DNA of 19,615 nt from JBBTSQ01 sp039795895 (GCA_039795895.1 JBDKKW010000017.1:1-19615); one strand, 5' to 3'; positions 1 to 9,169 are shown, counted from the stretch's first letter. The notes: generated by a model from the letters alone, not told the origin. Numbers and translations: made by a program.

Positions 1-85
1 CACAAGACTCTGAACGTTCCGTCTTTGGAAGGTGAAGAGTGTACCGTTCCTGTAAGGAAACGGTGAGTACCCCCTTTATTATCAT
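1..85 (-). CDS. possible 5' end of an unidentified gene, cut by the window edge
   Basis: From an ATG at 85 a frame stays open for 28 codons to the left edge (starts MIIKGVLTVSLQERY). Nothing in it is recognisable. A hairpin with a T-run (94-109) ends directly on this ATG, so if the gene is real the hairpin may act as an attenuator. Against a gene: short inverted repeats such as the one at 43-64 continue through the frame, which fits a structured RNA equally well, and no ribosome binding site is visible. The call rests on an open frame and plausible residue composition only. Confidence 0.25.
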   Translation of the reverse strand, partial: MIIKGVLTVSLQERYTLHLPKTERSESC

Positions 86-109
86 TAAAAACACCCACCG
101 AGTGGTGGG
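84..109 (-). terminator. intrinsic terminator or attenuator hairpin
   Basis: Read on the minus strand, a 6-bp GC-rich stem (CCCACC / GGTGGG, 94-109, loop 100-103) is followed by TGTTTTTAATG. This is a classic intrinsic terminator for transcription coming from the ndk side. Its T-run merges with a possible ATG at 83-85, so it could instead be an attenuator in front of a gene at the window edge. Confidence 0.6.
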
Positions 110-666
110 AATCTTTAGTGGATCGCGATTAGTATTACCTAGTTAATAACTAGGTGGGTGCCCTCAGTGTATATGCCAAGGCACTACACGATTCGGACTC
201 CCTGAAATTTAATATCTAGAAAATACTAGACACGATCCTACTCACAATTATACGCCGACTACTTTTGAGCGCAATACACAATGCAACAATACGACACACT
301 TTTAGAAAAATTAAACGGAACTACTCTGAGGCCGGAGCCTTCAGAGTAGTATCCAGGAGGGATTGGAGGTTTACGTCCCAGTTTTTTATATGGTGGAGCA
401 CGCGACACGCGTCGGTCAGAATATATTCATATTCATCGGAGACGTGGCAATTTGTACCCCTTAAAAATATATGTATAGGGACAACACAATCCTCACTTTA
501 TTTTACTCCGCCCCTACCAGTTGTCTATTTTAGAGTCAACCAAAAAAGTGTACAACCTGTGTACAAAAGGTGGACGAAGACGAGGCCCGACATTAGTAGT
601 CAGACATTGGACATTTGAGTGAAGGTGGCCAAAATAACTATCTAGCCTACTAAAGAAAAACTTGTC
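110..666 (-). other. about 550-nt stretch without a convincing gene; hairpin-rich, possible structured RNA, 3' UTR or decayed gene
   Basis: No frame on either strand looks like a normal gene of this genome. Inverted repeats are dense: 137-155 (8-bp arms, 3-nt loop), 168-190 (GTGTA/TACAC around TGC/GCA), 216-231 (TCTAG/CTAGA), 321-349 (9-bp arms plus GGC/GCC) and 550-564 (GTACA/TGTAC). On the minus strand the stretch follows ndk and runs into the terminator at 84-109, which would define a 3' end. I looked for tmRNA, RNase P RNA, SRP RNA, tRNA and rRNA signatures and found none. A minus-strand frame at about 321-500 gives protein-like residues (includes VSDEYEYILTDACRVL), but it has no good start and a TAG, so gene decay is an alternative. 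Confidence 0.4.
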
Positions 667-1239
667 TTAATGGTACAAAATACTTTCTGGCAAATAGGAG
701 TATTCGATAATCTCGTCTTTTGAAAACCAATGCTTGATTTCATCTTCTGCTTCTTTGACCGAAGTAGATGCGTGCACGAGATTGCGGATCGCTCTCCCCG
801 ACTTATTTGAAAGCTCATATGAATCGAGCACAAAATCTCCACGAATCGTCCCTACATCCGAAGAGAGTGGTTCGGTCCCTCCGGTGAGTTTGCGAACAAT
901 CGCCACTGCGTGTGCCCCCTGCCACACCATTGCAATCACCGGCCCTGAAGTGAGGTACACTTTTAAGAATCGTAAAATAGCGTTCCCCATTTCAAGCGGT
1001 TCATCATAGGTAGGAGTTTTGCCATTTTTCTTGGCACTATTGATTGACTTCTCTCCAGCAAGACGAATCCACTCCGGATCAATAGTGTAGTGCTTCTCAA
1101 TCAACTCCTCACTCGGGATCATCAGCTTCATCGCTACTAGCTTGAGGCCAATTTGCTCATAGCGCCTAATAATTTCTCCCACGAGCGAGCGCTGAATACT
1201 ATCGGGCTTCAAAATAACAAGAGTTTGTTCGGTGTGCAT
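667..1239 (-). CDS. ndk: nucleoside diphosphate kinase
   Basis: This enzyme transfers the gamma phosphate from NTPs to NDPs through a phosphohistidine and balances cytoplasmic nucleotide pools. The N-terminal LVILKPD (Lys11), the GTEPLSSDVGTIRGDF stretch (121-136) and the catalytic His156 in NLVHAS are all present. At 190 residues it is longer than the usual 140-150; the extra material lies at about 50-90, between the N-terminal kinase fold and the ALR-like helix, and resembles the longer Ndk subtype. It starts 3 nt after the stop of the upstream ATPase gene, so the two are probably co-transcribed. There is no Shine-Dalgarno. No terminator follows the stop directly; the first one is at 84-109. 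Confidence 0.93.
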   Translation of the reverse strand: MHTEQTLVILKPDSIQRSLVGEIIRRYEQIGLKLVAMKLMIPSEELIEKHYTIDPEWIRLAGEKSINSAKKNGKTPTYDEPLEMGNAILRFLKVYLTSGPVIAMVWQGAHAVAIVRKLTGGTEPLSSDVGTIRGDFVLDSYELSNKSGRAIRNLVHASTSVKEAEDEIKHWFSKDEIIEYSYLPESILYH

Positions 1240-1242
1240 AGA

Positions 1243-4032
1243 TTACGGGGTGTTAGTGATAGGTGGTACTGGGACAATCGGCTTCTTCTCATACTTTTTC
1301 ATAATTGCTGACTCAACTGTCGCTCGGTCTCGCCCATAGGTGAGATACGAGAGCTCCTTCATCTTGTCGATAATTGCCGGATTCCCCTGTGGCGGTGGCA
1401 ACATTTCGACATTAAACGGCGTTACCGTCCTACCCGACACCAAGAGCTTTACATAGGCATTGCGGTTGTCGATATTCATGATATCAGAAGCGGTAAACGT
1501 CGGGGTAAACTGCTTTTCTAGATATTCTGCATCTTCAGCTCCCACCCGGAAGACCGCAAGCGAGCCGACGTTGCCGAAGACGGCGTCTTTAATTTTCTCT
1601 TCAAGCTGAGCAATAAACTGGTGCGCAATGGTGAGCGACAATTTGTACTTTCGAGCTTCAGAGAGGATGGTGGCAATCGAATCGGTCGTGATATTTTGGA
1701 ATTCGTCGATATAGAGATAAAACGGAGGTAACTCTTTACCAAATGAATCCGCGCGAGAGAGAGCTGCCATCAAGATCTTGCCGACCAAAATCAAGCCGAT
1801 CAGGTTGGCATTGATATCTCCCAGTCGCCCCTTTGAAAGGTTGACCAACAGGATCTTTTTGTCATCCATAATCTGTCGGAAGTTGAATGAGGACTTCTCT
1901 TGGGCAATCACCGGGCGCATAATTTCGTTCGACAAGAAGACGTCGAACTTGCTGGTGATATACGGCACAATGTTTGCAAGTGACGACTCCCCACCCGCCT
2001 TCTCAGCAATCTCTTTCCAAAACTGAACGACGATTGGGTTTTTACATTTCGAAAGCTTCATATCACGGAAACTCTTGACCGCAAGCACACGTGACACATC
2101 AAGCAGTGTACATCCAGACTCTGGATCCTCAATCACAAGCATCACTGCGTTTCTAAAATACTGCTCGAACATCGGTCCACCTGCCGTCTTCATATCAAAC
2201 AACTTGTTGAAAATCGACAGCATTTCATTGACCACAAATGTCTTCTGCTCGGGGAATCGTACGTCATACTCGAGCATATTGAGCGCCACTGGACGAGTCG
2301 TATAGGCAGGATCAAAATAAATCACATCAGCATAGCGCTCAGGTGGGACCACCGAGAGTAGGTCTTGGATATCTGAACCGTGGGGATCAATAAAGCACAC
2401 GCCCTTGCCGGCTTTAATATCTTGCGCGGCCATATTTTTAATCAAAGTCGACTTACCGGTCCCAGTCTGACCGATGGTATAGAAGTGACGCAAACGATCC
2501 TCCTCTGCCATCACAATCTGCGTGCTCTGACCTCGGTGAGTATTGGTACCCAAAAGTAGTCCTACGGTCGGTAACCCAAGAGGCGCTGGAGCCGTATTTG
2601 CTCGAGCTCGCTTGAGCTGAGGCGCAGACGTACTCGCTGTCGCCTGAGGAAAATGAAAGACTGTCGTTAATTCACCGATACTTAACGGCAACACATATTC
2701 ATCTCGAATTTCTCGAAACGAAAATTGTCGGAGTATCTGCAATAAATTACTCTTTTTGAGTCGCTCAAAAGAAAAGCCATTGCCGTGGGTATCGGTAAAC
2801 TGATTAAAAGCCGACTCAACATGCTCAAGTAGCTCGAGTGCTCGGGATTCACTTTCAGCTGAGGCGACAATTCGAATCTCTGTCTCGACAATGGTTGTTG
2901 AGACCTTGCGAGTAATCGAATCAATCGCCTGCTGATCCGATGTATTTTTCTCGGTAATCTTTTTCTTGTCTGGGTTCGCAGGGGCCACAAATTCTCCCGC
3001 GATCTTTTTAAACGAATCAAAAAAAGTGATCGGAATATCTACCGCTTTTTCGATCTTGGTCCCTTTGTTGATCTCCGCGATGGCATTTTTAAAAAGCTTG
3101 GTGTAACGCTCGCCTACCGGACGAATCAAGAGCTGTATCGCCACTCCCTCTCCATCCTTTTTTACCTTCGAGAAGGTATTGAGAATAACCGCCAATGGGT
3201 CGAGTTGAAACGCATCATAGGTCTTGATCGAAAACGCAGGCTTTTGCAAGAGCTTTGCCCGAGAAGCTAGCGCAATACCGGACTCAGAAAAGACATTGTA
3301 GTCATCATTTTTAATCTGTACCCGCGCCTTTGGAAATACCGAGAGAATTTGCTTCTCAAAGAGCGCAGTCTTCGTGCTTGGGACCGAAGCGTACAACACA
3401 AATTCTTCACTGCCGTTTGCATTGGCAATCTCTAGGGTAAAATAATTCTTATCATCACCACCATCAGAAGAAATGGAGAGCATGCCGGAATAAAACTGCT
3501 CCATCGAAGCCACCAGTTCTTTAAGACTCTTCTCTTTTCCTTCTTCGGTACCCGTGTGAGGCAATGCAATCTCGTAGAGGGTCATGTGGAGCGTCTTCCA
3601 CAACTCAGACTTTTCGGTAATACCCGAAGCTGAATATCCTTCCCGAATATACTCCACCAAAAATCGGTGAAAGTCGTCGGTGACGTGTGGATTGTGCATC
3701 TTTTCGACCACCGACAAAGCATTGCGAATCCCCTTGTCTTGCAAAATCGCCAAGAGCTCGCCCATCGTCGAGTCGTGTGACTCGGGGGTGAGTTTGAGCA
3801 CAATCGCCTCGGCTTCAGCGGGCTTGATGGCAAACTCAGGTGCAAGCACCTCTTCTGGCTTGTGGGCACTGTAGGTATCGAGAGTTCCCTTGGCAACCTC
3901 AGCTGTATTGGCGGGGATTGAACCAACATCTTCGTACCTTCGCTTTTGCTCGGCAACATGCGCACGCAAAAAAGCGAGCTCTTCTTCTGGTGAAGCAAAC
4001 TTTTTCTCATCAAATACAGAAGGACCTTCCAT
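1243..4032 (-). CDS. VirD4/TraG-like type IV secretion ATPase (HerA/FtsK superfamily)
   Basis: A 929-residue P-loop ATPase of the kind that pumps DNA or protein at the membrane. Residues 1 to about 490 form a poorly conserved N-terminal region. The motor domain follows: Walker A GQTGTGKST at about 520-528, a downstream DPHG (sensor-like, as in TraG/VirD4 proteins), Walker B LYIDEFQN at about 774-781, the helix SEARKYKLSLTIAHQF, and GNVGSLAVFRVG, which resembles the arginine-finger region. No clear transmembrane segment is visible, unlike classic VirD4, so it probably docks on a membrane partner; the anchored 1200-residue protein just upstream is a candidate. A promoter with its -10 box 6 nt before the ATG suggests a leaderless message. 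The substrate cannot be told from sequence: DNA uptake, conjugation or pilus-linked transport are all possible. Confidence 0.85.
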   Translation of the reverse strand: MEGPSVFDEKKFASPEEELAFLRAHVAEQKRRYEDVGSIPANTAEVAKGTLDTYSAHKPEEVLAPEFAIKPAEAEAIVLKLTPESHDSTMGELLAILQDKGIRNALSVVEKMHNPHVTDDFHRFLVEYIREGYSASGITEKSELWKTLHMTLYEIALPHTGTEEGKEKSLKELVASMEQFYSGMLSISSDGGDDKNYFTLEIANANGSEEFVLYASVPSTKTALFEKQILSVFPKARVQIKNDDYNVFSESGIALASRAKLLQKPAFSIKTYDAFQLDPLAVILNTFSKVKKDGEGVAIQLLIRPVGERYTKLFKNAIAEINKGTKIEKAVDIPITFFDSFKKIAGEFVAPANPDKKKITEKNTSDQQAIDSITRKVSTTIVETEIRIVASAESESRALELLEHVESAFNQFTDTHGNGFSFERLKKSNLLQILRQFSFREIRDEYVLPLSIGELTTVFHFPQATASTSAPQLKRARANTAPAPLGLPTVGLLLGTNTHRGQSTQIVMAEEDRLRHFYTIGQTGTGKSTLIKNMAAQDIKAGKGVCFIDPHGSDIQDLLSVVPPERYADVIYFDPAYTTRPVALNMLEYDVRFPEQKTFVVNEMLSIFNKLFDMKTAGGPMFEQYFRNAVMLVIEDPESGCTLLDVSRVLAVKSFRDMKLSKCKNPIVVQFWKEIAEKAGGESSLANIVPYITSKFDVFLSNEIMRPVIAQEKSSFNFRQIMDDKKILLVNLSKGRLGDINANLIGLILVGKILMAALSRADSFGKELPPFYLYIDEFQNITTDSIATILSEARKYKLSLTIAHQFIAQLEEKIKDAVFGNVGSLAVFRVGAEDAEYLEKQFTPTFTASDIMNIDNRNAYVKLLVSGRTVTPFNVEMLPPPQGNPAIIDKMKELSYLTYGRDRATVESAIMKKYEKKPIVPVPPITNTP

Positions 4033-4038
4033 GAGAAT

Positions 4039-4066
4039 AGTATAACAGAAGACAGTATGAAGTAAA
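4039..4066 (-). promoter_or_regulatory. leaderless-type promoter of the VirD4-like gene
   Basis: The minus strand reads TTTACT (4061-4066), a 16-nt spacer, then TATACT (4039-4044), followed by exactly 6 nt and the ATG at 4032. This spacing puts the transcription start at or next to the start codon. It lies just after the strong terminator at 4081-4121, so the gene needs its own promoter. Confidence 0.6.
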
Positions 4067-4080
4067 AAGTATAAGGTGCA

Positions 4081-4121
4081 AGAAAAACCCCCAAATTGCC
4101 ATGCAATTTGGGGGTTTTTCT
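4081..4121. terminator. bidirectional intrinsic terminator with 19-bp perfect stem
   Basis: A perfect 19-bp inverted repeat (4081-4099 with 4103-4121, 3-nt loop) carries a run of five C/G pairs flanked by A/T runs, giving T-tracts on both strands. On the minus strand it closes the 1200-residue gene, whose stop is at 4164. Confidence 0.9.
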
Positions 4122-4163
4122 TTCCGGTCTAGTGTCTGTTGTCTGTGTTCTGTTATTCTCCCC

Positions 4164-7100
4164 CTAATTCCCCCGTTGCTTCTGTGCCTCAATCAACTTA
4201 TCAAGAAGATTTCCATCGTCGGTAATCGTTTTATAGTCAAACGAAGGATCCAATTTTGTAATTCCACCCTCCAAAGTCGTTCGTAACACCGCGCAATTAT
4301 TGAGTCGCTGAGCATAATGAATAAAACTGTCCGCCTCTGGTGTATTTTCAAAACGAAAATGTGTCGCAACCAGTACCTCACGAAGCTTGGTGACCAGCGC
4401 CAAACGTAGCTTCACATCATCCGGCCCAATCCACTTATACTCCACCTTAAGATCAAACACACTGCCCTTTTTAGTTGATACAAATTTATTACGCTGTTCC
4501 TGATTTTCTTTAATATCACGGCCTTTTACAAAATCCTGTGTACCAACATTTAACTCTCCAAAATAATGTTTATAAAACTCATTAAAATCTTGCGGTGTTC
4601 GAATTCGCTGTAAATCCTGATCTGCTGTACCAAACAATTCAAACACCCACCCTGACTTAAGGGCATTTGGATATTTTAAAAGCTCTGTACCAAAATTGAC
4701 ACCTGGATATCGCTCAACATATGCCGGTACTTCAGGAGCACGAGGAGTGGCGACCTGCTCAGGCGCGCGAGGAAGCGGAGCTGTCTCTGGTGTTCGAGGT
4801 CGCTCTGGGGTGACTGCCGGTCGCTGTTCTACTGGTCGTGGAGGTACAGCTTTCATTCGAGCGTTCGCTTTTTCAATATCTTGTTCACCCACCATTGTTC
4901 CCAATTTCTCTCCACCTACAAACGCAGCACCCGCAATAGCCCCGATTCCAACCAATCTCCCCCAATTTCGCTTAAACCACCCACGCGCTCGCTGAGTCAG
5001 AGCCGACACTGTTGACGGCTTTGGCACTGTAGGCGCTCCCGATGGCTGATTTGGAAGGGCTCCAGGATTTACCGGAGTTCCAGGTGGCAAACCACCACCA
5101 GACGCGACTGGAGTAGCTCCTGGTCCTCCTGTACCCCCAGCTGACCCAGCCTGAGGCTGTTGAGCCTGCTTTCTACCATTGAGAATCGTCTCAATAGCCA
5201 AAAGGGCACTTTGATACGTCGCAATCCATTCTTGTAGAATCAAAATTTGTTTTTGCAAACTCTTACCTCCCTCGAGCTGAAGTAGGACTTCGGCTCCAGT
5301 TTGTTTTGGTTTATGTCCTTGAATTTCAGGATCATTTGGATACAAACCAAGCAAAGCTCCTAATTTCCCCTCCTCTGTAGCAAAAGTATCTTTAAGAGTA
5401 GCTAGCTCAGCCCCAAGCGCCTCAGGAGTATTTGGTTTAGGTGCTGGAGGTACTTCTGGTGGCACTACTGGTACTACTTTTTTAGAATCTCCTTTGCGCT
5501 TTCTATTTGCTTCGTCCATTTTCTCTCTCTGCTCGTCAGTCAATGTAATTTTAACTGTTTCTTTCTTACCAGCAGGTTTTGCTTCTGGCTTAGGAGTACC
5601 TGCCACAGGTGGCCTCGGCAAAGGTGCTGGAATTGGCTTAGGCGCCTCAGGCTTCGTTCCTGGCTTATCAGTAACCGGCTTTGGTGGCATAGCAATACGC
5701 ACCGTCTCTTTTTTCGGCTGCGGCTTTTGATTAACTGGTGATCCCCCTCCACTCGCAGGGATAGATGTCGGAGTAGGAGCAATTGGTTTTTCTGTCTTAC
5801 CATTACCCCCTTGCTCCGTTTGTGCCTCCACTGCGTCAATCAGCTTTTCAACCACCCGATCAGTGATGACAATACCTCCTTCTTTACCCGCTTCAACCAT
5901 ATGCTTTTTCAAAAGCATCTGAAGACTCTTAAGTATTGCATTCAATCCCAAAAAAACTTCTCGATACCCTTCGATTTTCTTTACCATTGAAGCCGCCGTG
6001 TCGACGGTACGCTTTTTAGCGAGTAACTCTCTGAGAGGCGCGATAATTTCTCTAATCTCTTTCATCTTGTCCGCATTACGCTCATCAGAAATAATCGCTG
6101 TAATATCAGCACCTGCTTGCTCGATCGCATCTTCGAGTCTCTTGAGCCGAGCAGTCCGCTCAGAAGCACTCTCACGTGCAGGAGCCTCTTCCGCTACAGG
6201 TGACCCAGCTGTTGGTATAGTATCTGTGAGCTTAGTATCAGTCTTTTCTACCTTCCCAGTCTCTGTCGCCTTACCAGCAAATGGCTTACCCATGAATCCG
6301 CTCGGCAAATCAACCCTCTTACCTTTTTGTTGCGCTACAATCGTAGCATTTGGCATCCCTGGAGCAACCCGAATTGCACTCCTTCCTGGCTGTGCACTAT
6401 AAACCAATCGTCCTTTTCTTGCGGGTTGCGGTTCTTGAGCATCTTTCGGTTCCTCCACCTCTCTCTCTTCTTCGACTAGTTTTAACGGATTGATTTGTAA
6501 AAAGAGCTCCGAAGCTTTTGCTTGAACGCCACAGTCTACCGGCAATAGTGCCATAAGATTTCGTGCTACCGGCTTACCATCTTTGCGTAGAGCCTCTTGT
6601 TCGATCTTGCCCAATGCCTCGATCATATCGATCGCAAAAAACACTTCATTACCCTCCCTAACCCCCTCTGGATGTCTACTTAATAAATCACAAAGATCAG
6701 CAAAAGTTGTGGTGGCACCCACTTCTGTACGGAGTGCTTCAATTTCTTTCTGAAGGCGTTCGGCTCTGGCAGACTTACTCTCAATAAATCCAAGCTGCTC
6801 AAACAATTTCGTAAGACCCGCGCGATATCCAAAATCTTCTGGAGCCGATTTCAAAACGGCCCGAGCCTCTCTAGTCTGTTTTTCAGGAGCTCCTTTAAAA
6901 ACCTGTAAATTGCGGATATGTTGTTGTACGGCATGAGCCAATCTCTTTAGGGTAATCACCTCAGTTTTACCCTTTCCCCCAGGCACCTCAATCTCAGCAT
7001 CACTGTTTTTTAGCCACTTCACAAATTCAGCAACGTTATCAGGTTCACTCAAATCAAGCTCCACCTTTTCTGGTGAAGGCTTTGACTCACCCTGCGGAGC

Positions 7101-7766
7101 AGGTTTAGGTGCATCCCTCTTTTTGGAAGGTTTGGTAGGTTCAGACACTGGAGCAGGAGCGGGTTCTGGATTGGGTGTGGACTCAGGCTCCACCTCAGTG
7201 GTTCCAGTAAATTTGGCGATTTCGACAGTAGCTTCTGCAAGAGTCAGATTTCCGGAAGTGGCTCGATCAAACAATTCTCCGATTATCTCACCTGTAATTT
7301 TTTCTAACACCGAAGCGTCCTTGATCTCACCCATAAGTGAAATCAATCTACCCACGGCCGATCGGCGCTGGTTGTGTATATCTACTGCTGGTAAATCACC
7401 CTGCTCGGTTGCAATCCGCACCTCCTCTCCAAGCAAGGTCAAAATACTCTCAACAAAAGTACCTCCTTGATCAATAAATTCAGTGGCATCTTTTAGCGCT
7501 CGAAGTAAATCAACATTCGCTCCAATTTGCTCCTCAAATTCTGCTATCTTTTTTTCAGCATCCTCAGTACTATCTTTTTGAGCATCAGTGTCTACTTCAG
7601 CTTTCTTTTTTGCCGCCTTTTCTGCCTTTTTTTCAGCTTTCGCTTTCTTCTTTTTTGCATTCTTTCCTAATCCCTCTTCAATACCCTGAGCAAGCCCAAC
7701 CATACCCATTTGAGCTAATCCCTCAAAACCATCCGCATACCCTTCACCATCAGGAGATTTTTTCAT
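4164..7766 (-). CDS. giant low-complexity protein with one membrane anchor
   Basis: I do not recognise a family. The 1200-residue product starts with a Gly/Met-rich stretch and a Lys/Ala/Glu-rich coiled coil (about 35-75). Alpha-helical charged segments follow, separated by long Pro/Ala/Lys linkers (about 195-235, 660-800 and 890-930). One hydrophobic segment at about 935-955 (GIGAIAGAAFVGG core) is preceded by Arg/Lys/Trp (RARGWFKRNWGR). Another Pro/Arg/Glu linker (about 965-1015) leads to a C-terminal globular domain of about 180 residues containing aromatic residues (YPGVNFGTELLKYPN). The positive residues before the anchor suggest the long N-terminal part is cytoplasmic and the C-terminal domain is outside. 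It sits between map and the VirD4-like ATPase, has its own promoter and terminator, and could be a scaffold or membrane partner for that ATPase (inference from position only). Confidence 0.8.
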   Translation of the reverse strand: MKKSPDGEGYADGFEGLAQMGMVGLAQGIEEGLGKNAKKKKAKAEKKAEKAAKKKAEVDTDAQKDSTEDAEKKIAEFEEQIGANVDLLRALKDATEFIDQGGTFVESILTLLGEEVRIATEQGDLPAVDIHNQRRSAVGRLISLMGEIKDASVLEKITGEIIGELFDRATSGNLTLAEATVEIAKFTGTTEVEPESTPNPEPAPAPVSEPTKPSKKRDAPKPAPQGESKPSPEKVELDLSEPDNVAEFVKWLKNSDAEIEVPGGKGKTEVITLKRLAHAVQQHIRNLQVFKGAPEKQTREARAVLKSAPEDFGYRAGLTKLFEQLGFIESKSARAERLQKEIEALRTEVGATTTFADLCDLLSRHPEGVREGNEVFFAIDMIEALGKIEQEALRKDGKPVARNLMALLPVDCGVQAKASELFLQINPLKLVEEEREVEEPKDAQEPQPARKGRLVYSAQPGRSAIRVAPGMPNATIVAQQKGKRVDLPSGFMGKPFAGKATETGKVEKTDTKLTDTIPTAGSPVAEEAPARESASERTARLKRLEDAIEQAGADITAIISDERNADKMKEIREIIAPLRELLAKKRTVDTAASMVKKIEGYREVFLGLNAILKSLQMLLKKHMVEAGKEGGIVITDRVVEKLIDAVEAQTEQGGNGKTEKPIAPTPTSIPASGGGSPVNQKPQPKKETVRIAMPPKPVTDKPGTKPEAPKPIPAPLPRPPVAGTPKPEAKPAGKKETVKITLTDEQREKMDEANRKRKGDSKKVVPVVPPEVPPAPKPNTPEALGAELATLKDTFATEEGKLGALLGLYPNDPEIQGHKPKQTGAEVLLQLEGGKSLQKQILILQEWIATYQSALLAIETILNGRKQAQQPQAGSAGGTGGPGATPVASGGGLPPGTPVNPGALPNQPSGAPTVPKPSTVSALTQRARGWFKRNWGRLVGIGAIAGAAFVGGEKLGTMVGEQDIEKANARMKAVPPRPVEQRPAVTPERPRTPETAPLPRAPEQVATPRAPEVPAYVERYPGVNFGTELLKYPNALKSGWVFELFGTADQDLQRIRTPQDFNEFYKHYFGELNVGTQDFVKGRDIKENQEQRNKFVSTKKGSVFDLKVEYKWIGPDDVKLRLALVTKLREVLVATHFRFENTPEADSFIHYAQRLNNCAVLRTTLEGGITKLDPSFDYKTITDDGNLLDKLIEAQKQRGN

Positions 7767-7772
7767 ACGGTA

Positions 7773-7801
7773 ATCATACCGCGCTAGTCTATTTGCGTCA
7801 A
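7773..7801 (-). promoter_or_regulatory. leaderless-type promoter of the 1200-residue gene
   Basis: The minus strand reads TTGACG (7796-7801), a 17-nt spacer and TATGAT (7773-7778), then 6 nt to the ATG at 7766. It is a near-consensus sigma-70 promoter lying across the 3' end of map. The -10 to ATG distance implies transcription starting at the start codon. Confidence 0.65.
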
Positions 7802-8560
7802 AATTTCATATCCACTGTCGGTCACCACAATCGTGTGTTCAAAATGGGCACTCGGCTTTCCATCGGCGGTACGATACGTATAGCCATCAGCATCAAGTAT
7901 GGTTTCTTTGGTACCGAGATTAAGCATCGGCTCGAGAGCAATCACTAATCCTGCTTTCATGACTGGACCTGCACCGCCCGAGCGGTAATTGGGTACAAAC
8001 GGATCTTCATGAATCGCATGTCCCACCCCGTGCCCTGAAAGCCCTTCCACAATGCCGTAGCCTTTTGGTTTTACAAAATCCTCAATCGCTTCAGACACTG
8101 CCGAAACACGCTTACCCGCTTTCACCACACTGATGCCCGTCATTAGGGCATCGTGGGTGGTTTTCAATAATTTAGTGAGTTGTGGAGAGACTTTTCCTAC
8201 CGGTACCGTAATCGCCATATCGGTAAACATCCCCTTATGTTTGAGTCCCAGATCGAGACTGACAATATCACCTTCTTTTAAAATCTTTTTCTTTTCGTTG
8301 GGAATACCGTGCACAATCTCATCATTGACCGACACACAAAGTGAAGCTGGGTATGGTCGTGGCGCTCCATGCGGTCGATAGTTGAGAAATGATGGTTCGT
8401 CGCCATTCTCGCGAATCATCTTTTCAGCCATTTGGTTTAGATACACAGAATCAACACCCGGAGCCACCAACTTTTCCAGGGCATACAAAATAGTCGCGAG
8501 GCGCTTACCACCTTCTCGCAATATCGCTATCTCTTCGGCTGTTTTGAGGGTGATGCCCAT
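7784..8560 (-). CDS. map: methionine aminopeptidase, type I
   Basis: Removes the initiator Met from new proteins at the ribosome exit. The length of 258 residues is typical for type Ia. All five metal ligands are present at the expected spacing: Asp103, Asp114, His177, Glu210 and Glu241. The substrate-positioning His84 (IVHGIP) and His184 (AIHEDP) are also there. It follows adk with 6 nt between them, the usual secY-adk-map order of bacterial spc operons, and probably shares a message with adk. The start context is TTTACTATG, with no Shine-Dalgarno. In many bacteria infA and the S13-S11-S4-rpoA-L17 block follow map; here they do not. Confidence 0.95.
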   Translation of the reverse strand: MGITLKTAEEIAILREGGKRLATILYALEKLVAPGVDSVYLNQMAEKMIRENGDEPSFLNYRPHGAPRPYPASLCVSVNDEIVHGIPNEKKKILKEGDIVSLDLGLKHKGMFTDMAITVPVGKVSPQLTKLLKTTHDALMTGISVVKAGKRVSAVSEAIEDFVKPKGYGIVEGLSGHGVGHAIHEDPFVPNYRSGGAGPVMKAGLVIALEPMLNLGTKETILDADGYTYRTADGKPSAHFEHTIVVTDSGYEILTQID

Positions 8561-8566
8561 AGTAAA

Positions 8567-9163
8567 TTAAAGTCCCAGTACTTTGCGAACGTCTCTGTGT
8601 ACATCCTCAATCGATTGATCTCCATTGATTCTCACGAAATGGTAGTACGGATCTTTTTCAAAAAAATGCATCGCCTTGACCACATCGGCCTCATACCAAC
8701 GCATTCGTTCAGCAATCTTTTCTTCCTTGTCATCGTGACGACCACGCTTGAGCAAGCGATTTTTTGCAGACTCATGATGTACTTCAAGCAAAATCACTAC
8801 TGGCTTTTTTCGATCATAAAATCGAAAAGCGGAATCCAAGATTGGCGGTTCTTCGTGTCGTCGACAAACACCATCAAGTACCAAATGTTCATTACCCGTC
8901 TTGAGCTCATCGATCAAAAGTCCAGACCACATCCAAATCGGAAAATATGCCGGCATCAATCCTCCACTTCCGATGGTGTCAGACACCTTCTTTGCAGTAT
9001 ATGACGTACTCTCTTTAATAAACGTACGGAAACGTGCGCCCGTTTCCACGTAGACCGCTTTATTTTTAGTATCAGTATCGGCTAGTAATTTAAGCAATAA
9101 ATCAGCTTGAGTGCCTTTGCCAGCTCCCGAGCGCCCGAAGAATACACAGGTTATTGAAGACAT
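8567..9163 (-). CDS. adk: adenylate kinase-like nucleoside monophosphate kinase
   Basis: Catalyses AMP + ATP to 2 ADP, or a close variant of this reaction. From the ATG at 9163 the product has 198 residues. It carries the P-loop GRSGAGKGTQ (10-19), a TGARFR segment that replaces the usual STGDMLR (about 41-46), DGVCRR in place of DGFPRT (about 98-102), and GRHDDKEEKIAER (141-153), the Arg/Asp-Asp motif of Adk. The LID is the short form, without zinc cysteines. A start at 9274 would add 37 residues but would run through the terminator at 9208-9235, so 9163 is preferred; TATACT lies 6 nt upstream of it. Changes in the NMP-binding motifs leave the monophosphate specificity open, but the position between secY and map supports adk. 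Confidence 0.85.
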   Translation of the reverse strand: MSSITCVFFGRSGAGKGTQADLLLKLLADTDTKNKAVYVETGARFRTFIKESTSYTAKKVSDTIGSGGLMPAYFPIWMWSGLLIDELKTGNEHLVLDGVCRRHEEPPILDSAFRFYDRKKPVVILLEVHHESAKNRLLKRGRHDDKEEKIAERMRWYEADVVKAMHFFEKDPYYHFVRINGDQSIEDVHRDVRKVLGL

Positions 9164-9169
9164 GGGGAG

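Noticed and set aside
265..618. Plus-strand open frame of 117 codons (TTG start)
   Set aside because: It is rich in Trp, Arg and Ser, uses AGG, CGA and ATA codons freely, has no ribosome binding site and crosses several inverted repeats. It looks like a chance frame.
1..660. tmRNA, RNase P RNA, SRP RNA, tRNA or rRNA fragment
   Set aside because: None of the conserved sequence signatures (tag region, P4 helix, GGAAG loop, T-arm, 16S or 23S core motifs) was found on either strand.
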